From positions 1 through 60,931 of the forward strand of contig NZ_LKEG01000039.1 in assembly GCF_001645105.1 (NCBI RefSeq): a stretch of 60,931 bases of DNA. The letters run 5' to 3'. The DNA comes from Pseudomonas marginalis. GTDB taxonomy: Bacteria > Pseudomonadota > Gammaproteobacteria > Pseudomonadales > Pseudomonadaceae. The translations under genes and the position numbers were made by a program. Position 1 is the stretch's first letter; each line of letters begins with the position of its first letter. The notes below the pieces were generated by a model. It saw only the letters and a program-made list of their open reading frames with translations. It ran no database searches and was not told the DNA's origin. Shown one piece after another: positions 54,772 to 60,931 of this stretch.

Positions 54772-55539
54772 TCAAGTACTCAAATACCGTCCAATCAACG
54801 CAATTCCACTGGCGAGCACCAACCATGTCACCAACCGCACAAACGCCTCACGCGAAATCCGCATCGTCAACCTGCGCCCACACCACAGCCCGAGCGCCAT
54901 CGCGGGCAACAGGCACAGCGCCAACATCAGCAACGGCAGATCCGCATACACCCCGGCAATCAAAAACAGGCTCAAGCGCACCACCGTGCTGCAACTGATC
55001 AACGCACTCTGGGTGGCACGCGCCGCGTCCTTGGGCAGGCGGCTGTTCAAGTAGATCGCATATAAAAAGCCGCCACTGCCAAACAACGCGCCGAACAAGC
55101 CGCCCACCGTCCCCATCGGAATCGACCACCCCGCCGCCAACTGCGCGGGCCGCGCCTTGACCATCAGGCTGTAGAGCGCATAGGCGCTGATAAACAGGCC
55201 CATCAACAGCAGCAACACGTCGGAATGCAGATTGAGCAAAAACACCACACCCAGCGTGCAACCGATGGCCATGCATGGCAGCAATCGCAGCAGCTCCGGC
55301 GTGTTCACGTCCCGCCGCGATTGCAGCAGGTTGCCAAACGCCGCGACAAAGTCCAACAGCACCAGCAACGGGATGATTTTCGACAGCGGCATAAATAGAA
55401 TCAGGATCGGGCCCGCGACCAGCGCAGTGCCGAAACCCGCAATGCCAAACACGATGTAGGCCACCACCACACCCACGCCGATCAGCAGCCAATCCGCACC
55501 ACCAAACGACCACTGACTCATCAGCTCAACCGGGCTCAT
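54772..55539 (-). CDS. Sulfite exporter TauE/SafE family membrane protein
   Basis: 255 residues with about eight helices and two similar halves (VAYIVFGIAGFGTALVAGPI; GGLFGALFGSGGFLYAIYL), the TauE/SafE pattern. It probably exports small sulfonates or organic anions; substrate unknown. AAGGAA supports ATG 55539. Divergent from the LysR gene, which may control it. Confidence 0.9.
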   Translation of the reverse strand: MSPVELMSQWSFGGADWLLIGVGVVVAYIVFGIAGFGTALVAGPILILFMPLSKIIPLLVLLDFVAAFGNLLQSRRDVNTPELLRLLPCMAIGCTLGVVFLLNLHSDVLLLLMGLFISAYALYSLMVKARPAQLAAGWSIPMGTVGGLFGALFGSGGFLYAIYLNSRLPKDAARATQSALISCSTVVRLSLFLIAGVYADLPLLMLALCLLPAMALGLWCGRRLTMRISREAFVRLVTWLVLASGIALIGRYLST

Positions 55540-55638
55540 GGGGAATTCCTTGTTAGAGATAGTCATCACTTTAGCCATCGGCGAGCGATGCGACTAATAT
55601 CTTCAAAGCCCTTCACTCATCTCGAAAAGGCATGACGC

Positions 55639-56529
55639 GTGATTTCCACCCGCCAACTGCGCTACTTCGTCGAAATCGCTGACAGCGGCAGTTTCAGTGC
55701 CGCCGCCGAGCGCCTGTTCGTGGCGCAATCGGCCCTGAGTCGACAGATCAAAGCGCTGGAAACCCAGCTGCACACCCCGCTGTTCGAACGCACCGCACGC
55801 CAACCGCGACTCACGGCTGCGGGTGAGGCCTTCTATCCGCGAGCACGCAACCTGCTGAGTGAATTACTCAAGGCCAGCGAGCTGGCAACCCAAGTGGGCA
55901 AGGGCGAACTCGGCACGCTGCGCCTGAGCCATTCGAGCACCGTGCCGATGAGCGGCCCGCTGCTGCAAGGCATCAGCACCTGGCTGGACCGCTGCCCTGG
56001 GGTGTCGATGGATATCGTCAAACTGTCCTCCGAAGCGCAGTTGGAAGAAATCGCCGACGGTCGCCTGGAAGTCGGCGTGCTGCGCTTGCCCGTGCTGCGC
56101 CAGCGTGAGGGGGTGCGGGTCGTGCCTTTATACAACGAGCAATTGCTGCTGGCGGTGCCGCCCAATCATGCGCTGGCGCGCAGTCCTGCGCCCATCGAGC
56201 TGGAGCAATTGCGGGACGAAGCGTTTATCTCGATCCCCCACCCACAACGCGGCGGCCTGAGTTATCTGTCAGCCGAGTTGTGTATGCGCGCGGGATTTTT
56301 TCCCAAGGCCGCGCGAGTGATGTCGCGCAAGACCACCCAGCTGCAGCTGATCCAGGCCGGCTTCGGCATTGCTTTGTTACCAAAATCCATGCAGGACATT
56401 GCCCCGGCCAACGTGCATTTTTTGCCCCTGGCCGACCCGGACTGCCTCAGCATCGTGGCGCTGGCCTGCGCACAGACGCCGAGCGCGCTGGTGCAGCAAT
56501 TCTGCCAAACCTTGCGCGAATGCCTATAA
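55639..56529 (+). CDS. LysR family transcriptional regulator
   Basis: 296 residues: N-terminal HTH (about 1-60, SFSAAAERLFVAQSALSRQI) and a periplasmic-binding-like effector domain (about 90-290). The 99-bp gap to the divergent TauE-like gene is the usual site for LysR control. Effector unknown. Confidence 0.92.
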   Translation: MISTRQLRYFVEIADSGSFSAAAERLFVAQSALSRQIKALETQLHTPLFERTARQPRLTAAGEAFYPRARNLLSELLKASELATQVGKGELGTLRLSHSSTVPMSGPLLQGISTWLDRCPGVSMDIVKLSSEAQLEEIADGRLEVGVLRLPVLRQREGVRVVPLYNEQLLLAVPPNHALARSPAPIELEQLRDEAFISIPHPQRGGLSYLSAELCMRAGFFPKAARVMSRKTTQLQLIQAGFGIALLPKSMQDIAPANVHFLPLADPDCLSIVALACAQTPSALVQQFCQTLRECL

Positions 56530-56539
56530 ACTGCCGCCC

Positions 56540-56563
56540 ATGATTAAAGATCGCTTCTCATGA
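56540..56563 (+). CDS. Seven-codon micro-ORF overlapping the xseA start
   Basis: ATGATTAAAGATCGCTTCTC followed by ATGA encodes MIKDRFS. Its stop TGA overlaps the xseA ATG (TCATGA). It is part of a 20-bp imperfect duplication (56539-56558 and 56559-56578): the xseA start region (MIKDPFA) was copied upstream. Either ATG could initiate and re-couple into xseA. Translation is not demonstrated. Confidence 0.4.
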   Translation: MIKDRFS

Positions 56564-57939
56564 TTAAAGACCCGTTTGCCCGACTGGGCCTGGACCGCGA
56601 AGTCCTGACTGTCAGCCAGCTCAACGGCCGCGCGCGGGTGTTGCTGGAAGACGTGTTCACCAATATCTGGGTAGAAGGCGAGATCTCCAACCTCGCCCGC
56701 CCGGCCTCCGGCCACGTGTATTTCACCCTCAAGGACAGTGGCGCCCAAGTGCGTTGCGCGCTGTTCCGCAATAACGCCGCACGGGTGCGCCAGGCATTGA
56801 AAGACGGCCTGGCCGTGAAAGTGCGCGGCAAGGTCTCGCTGTTCGAGGGCCGTGGCGACTACCAGTTGATCCTCGATACCGTCGAGCCGGCCGGTGATGG
56901 GGCGTTGCGCCTGGCGTTCGATGCGTTGAAGGAAAAGCTCAGCGCCGAAGGCTTGTTCAGTGCCGAGCGCAAGGTACCGTTGCCTGCGCACCCTCGGCGC
57001 ATTGGTATTATCAGCTCGCCGACTGGCGCGGTGATTCGCGACATCATCAGCGTGTTCCGCCGTCGGGCGCCGAACATTGAATTGACACTGATCCCCACCG
57101 CCGTGCAAGGCCGCGAAGCCATCCCTCAGATTGTGCGCGCGTTGAAACTGGCGGATGCCCGTGGCTTCGACGCGCTGATCCTGGCCCGTGGCGGCGGCTC
57201 ACTGGAAGACCTCTGGTGCTTCAACGAGGAAGCGGTGGCCCGTGCTGTGGACGCCTGTATCACGCCCATCGTCAGCGCTGTCGGGCATGAGACCGATGTG
57301 TCCATCAGCGATTTCGTGGCGGACGTGCGCGCCCCTACCCCCTCCGCCGCGGCTGAACTGCTCGCGCCAGACGCCAGCCACCTGGTGCGCCAAGTCGAAA
57401 ACCTGCACCGCCGCCTGGTGATGCTGATGCGCAACCGCCTGAGCCATGACCGCCTGCGCCTGGAAGGCATGGCCCGGCGCCTGCGTCACCCCGGCGAACG
57501 CCTGCGCCAACAGGCCCAGCGCCTCGACGACCTGGACATGCGCCTGCGTCGCGCGTTTGAGCGCAGCCTCAATACCCGGCGCGAACGGCTGATCCGCCTG
57601 GAAACCCGCCTCGCCGGCCAACACCCGGGGCGTCAACTGGCCCTGCTGCGCCAACGCCTGGAGAGCCTCGCCGAACGCCTGCCTCGCGCCATGCGCGAAG
57701 GCCTCAAGGCGCGGCGCCTGCAGCTGCAAAGCCAGGTGCAGACGCTGCACGTGGTCAGCCCGCTGGCGACCCTGGGCCGTGGCTACAGCATCCTGCTGGA
57801 CGAGCGTGGCCAGGCCATTCGCACTGCCGCGCAAACCCACACCGGCCAGCGCCTGACCGCACGTCTCGGTGAAGGCCAATTGCAAGTGCGGGTGGAAGAC
57901 AACCACCTGACACCCGTCACCCTTTCGTTATTGGATTGA
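56560..57939 (+). CDS. xseA: Exodeoxyribonuclease VII large subunit
   Basis: 459 residues: OB fold (about 12-110, VEGEISNLARPASGHVYFTL), catalytic domain (about 130-320, with RIGIISSPTGAVIRD and LARGGGSLEDLW) and long coiled-coil (about 320-430). With XseB it cleaves single-stranded DNA to oligonucleotides. There is no good SD; AAAGA lies in the duplicated region. Thirty bases after the LysR stop. Confidence 0.95.
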   Translation: MIKDPFARLGLDREVLTVSQLNGRARVLLEDVFTNIWVEGEISNLARPASGHVYFTLKDSGAQVRCALFRNNAARVRQALKDGLAVKVRGKVSLFEGRGDYQLILDTVEPAGDGALRLAFDALKEKLSAEGLFSAERKVPLPAHPRRIGIISSPTGAVIRDIISVFRRRAPNIELTLIPTAVQGREAIPQIVRALKLADARGFDALILARGGGSLEDLWCFNEEAVARAVDACITPIVSAVGHETDVSISDFVADVRAPTPSAAAELLAPDASHLVRQVENLHRRLVMLMRNRLSHDRLRLEGMARRLRHPGERLRQQAQRLDDLDMRLRRAFERSLNTRRERLIRLETRLAGQHPGRQLALLRQRLESLAERLPRAMREGLKARRLQLQSQVQTLHVVSPLATLGRGYSILLDERGQAIRTAAQTHTGQRLTARLGEGQLQVRVEDNHLTPVTLSLLD

Positions 57940-57942
57940 TTG

Positions 57943-58764
57943 ATGCCACGTCTATTTAGCCTGTTGATGCTGCTGTGCCTCACGTTTAACGCCCATGCCG
58001 ACAGCTACATCACCCGCACCCTGAACAAACCGGTGCCAGGGGGTGTGGCCGTGGTCGAGCTGGGCCCTTCGGCCGCCGCACCGAAAGCCACGTACCAAGG
58101 CAAGCCGGTGCTGGTGGTGAAAGAGGCGGACAACTGGCTGGCGATTGTCGGCATCCCTCTGACCGTCAAGCCGGGCAACGAGCGCATCAGCAGTGGTGGG
58201 CGAAGCCTGCCGTTTATCGTCGGCTACAAGCAGTACCCGGAACAACGCATCACCCTGAAAAACAAAAGCCAGGTGAACCCCGACCCGGCGCAGCTCAAAC
58301 GCATCGAGGCGGAGCTGGCAGTGCAGATCAAAGCCTACCGCAGCTTCAGCCCGAGCCTGCCGAGCAACCTGGTGCTGGACAAACCGGTGAACGGGCCGCT
58401 GTCGAGCAAGTTTGGCGTGCGTCGTTTCTTCAACGGTGAAGAGCGCAACCCTCACTCGGGCCTGGACTTCGCCGTGCCCGCCGGTACGCCGATCAAGACG
58501 CCGGCGAACGGTAAAGTGATTCTGGTGGGCAACTACTTCTTCAACGGCAACACGGTGTTCGTCGACCATGGCCAGGGCTTTATCAGCATGTTCTGCCACA
58601 TGTCGAAGATCGACGTGAAAGTCGGCCAGCAACTGGCACGCGGCGCAGTGGTGGGCAAGGTCGGTTCGACGGGCCGCGCGACGGGGCCGCACATGCACTG
58701 GAATGTCAGCCTGAACGACGCACGGGTTGACCCGGCGATCTTTATCGGCGCGTTCCAACCCTGA
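57943..58764 (+). CDS. M23 family metallopeptidase (LytM-type), exported
   Basis: 273 residues: a signal peptide (about 1-20, LFSLLMLLCLTFNAHA), an N-terminal beta domain (about 21-100) and a C-terminal LytM domain. Metal ligands are visible: NPHSGLDFAVP (H and D) and GPHMHWNVS (HxH). It should cut peptide cross-links of peptidoglycan or regulate an amidase. It begins 3 bp after xseA, likely in the same transcript. Confidence 0.92.
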   Translation: MPRLFSLLMLLCLTFNAHADSYITRTLNKPVPGGVAVVELGPSAAAPKATYQGKPVLVVKEADNWLAIVGIPLTVKPGNERISSGGRSLPFIVGYKQYPEQRITLKNKSQVNPDPAQLKRIEAELAVQIKAYRSFSPSLPSNLVLDKPVNGPLSSKFGVRRFFNGEERNPHSGLDFAVPAGTPIKTPANGKVILVGNYFFNGNTVFVDHGQGFISMFCHMSKIDVKVGQQLARGAVVGKVGSTGRATGPHMHWNVSLNDARVDPAIFIGAFQP

Positions 58765-58770
58765 AACGTT

Positions 58771-58800
58771 CAATTGCGCGCCCGATAATGGGCGCGCAAT
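58771..58800 (+). terminator. Long perfect hairpin after the M23 gene
   Basis: AATTGCGCGCCC-GATAAT-GGGCGCGCAATT is a 12-bp perfect stem. It is followed by AAAACC on the plus strand, not T, so it may be a processing or stability hairpin rather than a classical terminator. Confidence 0.6.
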
Positions 58801-58921
58801 TAAAACCAGCCTTCCACTCATCCCCAAGCATAAAATCTCGTTTCCCACGCAGATAGAAGAACTTCTCTCAATTTTTAGCGACTGCTTGCCATCTTTCACC
58901 CCGGCGGTTAGGGTTGAGCTT

Positions 58922-58999
58922 ATGAAAACCTCTCACACCCTCATTCAGCTCCGCCAGCACCGCAGCCTGTGCCTTGTCAGCGCACGACTGCCAGGCTGA
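58922..58999 (+). CDS. Putative leader peptide of leuA
   Basis: A 25-codon ORF starting [10 protein letters not shown] and ending [11 protein letters not shown], with AGGG 8 bases upstream of its ATG. Five of 25 residues are Leu and the C-terminal half is rich in Leu, Arg and Ser. It lies 89 bases before the leuA start. Leu-rich leader ORFs upstream of leuA are typical attenuators; no clear T-tract terminator is seen between it and leuA. The 324-bp gap 58765-59088 contains no other gene. Confidence 0.55.
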   Translation: MKTSHTLIQLRQHRSLCLVSARLPG

Positions 59000-59088
59000 A
59001 TCGATCTGCCTCGTCCTTACGTTTTATCCCTAAAAACAGTTCTACGGCAGGCCGCCTTTTCTCGGCCCCTACTACAAAGGATTTCCCG

Positions 59089-60768
59089 ATGAGCATGCTC
59101 AAAGACCCGTCTTCGAAGTACCGCGCGTTCCCGACCATCGATATCCCGGATCGCACCTGGCCATCGAAGACCATCACCGAAGCGCCGATCTGGTGCAGCT
59201 CCGACCTGCGTGATGGCAACCAGTCGTTGATCGAGCCGATGGATGCCGTGAAAAAGCTGCGGTTCTGGAAGACCCTGGTCGCCGTTGGCGTGAAGGAAAT
59301 CGAAGCGTCGTTCCCGGCCGCCTCGCAAACCGACTTCGACTTCGTACGCACCCTGATCGAAGACAACCACATCCCCGAGGACACCACCATCCAGGTGCTG
59401 ACCCAGGGCCGTGAAGACTTGATCGCACGGACCTTCGAATCCCTGCGCGGTGCCAAGAAAGCCATCGTGCACTTGTACAACGCCACGTCGCCGTCGTTCC
59501 GCCGCATCGTATTCAACCAGGATAAGGAAGGCATCAAGGCCATTGCGGTCAACGCGGCCAAGCTGTTCGTCAAATACGCCGCCCAGCAGCCGGAAACCCA
59601 GTGGACCTTCGAATACTCCCCGGAAACCTTCAGCGCCACCGAGCTGGAATTTGCCAAGGAAGTCTGTGACGCGGTGATCGAGGTGTGGAACCCGACGCCT
59701 GAGCACAAGATGATCCTCAACCTGCCGGCCACCGTGGAATGCGCCACGCCGAACATCTATGCCGACCAGATCGAATGGTTCGGTCGCCATATCAACCGTC
59801 GTGACAGCGTGATCATCAGCCTGCACACCCACAACGACCGTGGCACCGGCGTGGCCGCCACCGAGCTGGGCCTGATGGCCGGCGCTGATCGTGTCGAAGG
59901 CTGTCTGTTCGGCAACGGCGAGCGTACCGGTAACGTCGACCTCGTCACCGTCGCGCTGAATATGTACACCCAGGGCCTCGACCCGCAGCTGGACTTTTCC
60001 GACATCGATGGCGTGCGCAAAGTCGTCGAGGAGTGCAACCAGATCCAGGTTCACCCGCGTCACCCATACGTCGGTGACCTGGTGCATACCGCGTTCTCCG
60101 GTTCGCACCAGGACGCGATCCGCAAGGGCTTCACCCAGCAGAAAGACGACGCGCTGTGGGAAGTGCCGTACCTGCCGATCGACCCAGCCGACATTGGCCG
60201 CAGCTACGAAGCGGTGATTCGCGTGAACAGCCAGTCGGGCAAAGGCGGCATCGCCTACCTGCTGGAGCAGGAATACGACATCAGCCTGCCGCGTCGCATG
60301 CAGATCGAGTTCAGCCAGGTGGTACAGGCCGAAACCGACCGCGTCGGCCTGGAAATGACCGCACCGCAGATCTACGCCTTGCTGCAGCGTGAATACCTGC
60401 AAGCCAACACCCCGTATGCGCTGGTCAGCCATCGCCTGCAGGAAGAGAACGGCAACAGCTTTGTCGAGGTGGAAGTTTCGGGCAAAGGCCAGGGCGAAAC
60501 CAACCTGCACTGGAAAGGCAAAGGCAACGGAGCGCTGGAAGCGCTGGTGGCGGGCCTGCCGATTGGCGTGGAGATCATGGACTACAACGAACACGCAATC
60601 GGTGCCGGCACCAACGCTAAAGCGGCGGCGTACATCGAACTGCGTGTGAACGGCGAGCGTCCGGTGCATGGCGTGGGTATTGATGAAAACATCACCACGG
60701 CCAGCTTCAAGGCCCTGTTCAGTGCGCTTAACCGCTCGTTGAGCCAGCAGGAAGCCAAAGCGGCTTAA
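59089..60768 (+). CDS. leuA: 2-isopropylmalate synthase
   Basis: 559 residues: TIM barrel with [10 protein letters not shown] and [11 protein letters not shown] (metal ligands), then a C-terminal regulatory LeuA dimer domain (about 440-550) for leucine feedback. It condenses acetyl-CoA with 2-ketoisovalerate. AAAGGA supports ATG 59089. The leader ORF upstream suggests leucine control at the RNA level too. Confidence 0.97.
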   Translation: MSMLKDPSSKYRAFPTIDIPDRTWPSKTITEAPIWCSSDLRDGNQSLIEPMDAVKKLRFWKTLVAVGVKEIEASFPAASQTDFDFVRTLIEDNHIPEDTTIQVLTQGREDLIARTFESLRGAKKAIVHLYNATSPSFRRIVFNQDKEGIKAIAVNAAKLFVKYAAQQPETQWTFEYSPETFSATELEFAKEVCDAVIEVWNPTPEHKMILNLPATVECATPNIYADQIEWFGRHINRRDSVIISLHTHNDRGTGVAATELGLMAGADRVEGCLFGNGERTGNVDLVTVALNMYTQGLDPQLDFSDIDGVRKVVEECNQIQVHPRHPYVGDLVHTAFSGSHQDAIRKGFTQQKDDALWEVPYLPIDPADIGRSYEAVIRVNSQSGKGGIAYLLEQEYDISLPRRMQIEFSQVVQAETDRVGLEMTAPQIYALLQREYLQANTPYALVSHRLQEENGNSFVEVEVSGKGQGETNLHWKGKGNGALEALVAGLPIGVEIMDYNEHAIGAGTNAKAAAYIELRVNGERPVHGVGIDENITTASFKALFSALNRSLSQQEAKAA

Positions 60769-60786
60769 GCAGTCTGCTTAAATGTG

Positions 60787-60822
60787 AAAGGCCCCTGGAT
60801 AGGAGTCCAGGGGCCTTTTTTT
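60787..60822 (+). terminator. Terminator of leuA
   Basis: AAAGGCCCCTGGA pairs with TCCAGGGGCCTTT around a 6-nt loop, followed by T5. Located 19 bp after the leuA stop. Confidence 0.92.
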
Positions 60823-60848
60823 GGTTTTGTGTTGCCTTTAAGGGCCTC

Positions 60849-60861
60849 ATCGGGGGCAAGC
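60849..60861. repeat. Interrupted REP fragment
   Basis: ATCGGGGGCAAGC is the start of a REP (compare ATCGGGGGCAAGCCCCCTCC at 54658), but the sequence changes abruptly to TGAACTGGTC after the AGC. This marks an insertion junction. Confidence 0.65.
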
Positions 60862-60931
60862 TGAACTGGTCAAGTAATCTTGGACACTGATTACGGTTCA
60901 CGCCGCCAACCTTTCCTTCACGACCGGCGAC
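60862..60931 (-). mobile_element. Right-edge partial insertion sequence (IS3-like end)
   Basis: From 60862 the sequence TGAACTGGTCAAGTAATCTT looks like an IS terminal inverted repeat of the IS3 or related type, inserted in the REP. On the minus strand a frame ending SPVVKERLAA* (stop 60898-60900) is a plausible transposase C-terminus, truncated by the window edge. Family assignment is from pattern only. Confidence 0.5.

Overview
The window is a GC-rich chromosomal segment of a Pseudomonas, most likely from the P. fluorescens group. Three things point there. The gene order xerD-dsbC-hom-thrC, rpsP-rimM-trmD-rplS-ffh and guaB-guaA-purL-mltF is the Pseudomonas order. Many intergenic gaps carry REP/REPIN palindromes of the 'gtgggag..ggcttgctcc' type. 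Both a GlcNAc and a trehalose phosphotransferase (PTS) locus are present. Almost all of the sequence is core genome. The only sign of a classical mobile element is what looks like the end of an insertion sequence (IS) at the extreme right edge, apparently inserted into a REP.

Layout. 1-9.3 kb: initiator tRNA-fMet with promoter and terminator; an mprF-type aminoacyl-phosphatidylglycerol synthase overlapping a VirJ-like serine hydrolase; recJ between two REPINs; yaeQ; a class III CoA-transferase overlapping a periplasmic binding-fold protein. 9.2-10.3 kb: a DUF3509 gene, a strongly structured candidate small RNA downstream of it, and a 73-residue coiled-coil/membrane protein. 10.3-21.2 kb: thrC, hom, dsbC, xerD, the rplS/trmD/rimM/rpsP operon and ffh on the minus strand, then a CcsA/HemX-like membrane protein and a CNNM/CorC protein on the plus strand. 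21.5-27.6 kb: an MFS transporter, purT, a VUT-family membrane protein, a DUF1289 protein, a gamma-carbonic anhydrase, two Nudix hydrolases and an L,D-transpeptidase.

27.6-35 kb holds the GlcNAc operon nagR-nagA-SIS deaminase-nagF-nagE. It encodes uptake and phosphorylation by a PTS made of an EIIA-HPr-EI fusion and an EIICB permease, then deacetylation and isomerising deamination to fructose-6-phosphate. 35-41.8 kb: a DUF6124 gene behind an elaborate structured leader, a small NIF3/YqfO-like gene, purL and the lytic transglycosylase mltF. 42-50.3 kb holds the trehalose locus: treR divergent from treP-treA-LamB-like porin-EIIA/HPr/EI fusion-small EIIB-like gene, with two near-identical palindromic operators in the divergent gap. 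Each sugar system carries its own energy-coupling fusion protein, and each also carries an EIIB module whose phosphocysteine is replaced by Ala.

50.3-60.9 kb: a solitary HipB-like repressor with duplicated operators, guaA and guaB, a putative zinc-ribbon protein, a TauE/SafE exporter, a LysR regulator, xseA, an M23 peptidase and leuA behind a likely leader peptide.

The best candidates for undescribed biology are the DUF6124 leader RNA (about 35.43-35.56 kb), the minus-strand structured RNA at about 9.25-9.37 kb, the leuA leader ORF, the Cys-less EIIB modules, and a duplicated start region giving xseA a 7-codon upstream ORF. Predictions come from reading the sequence and from family knowledge; no database search was run.
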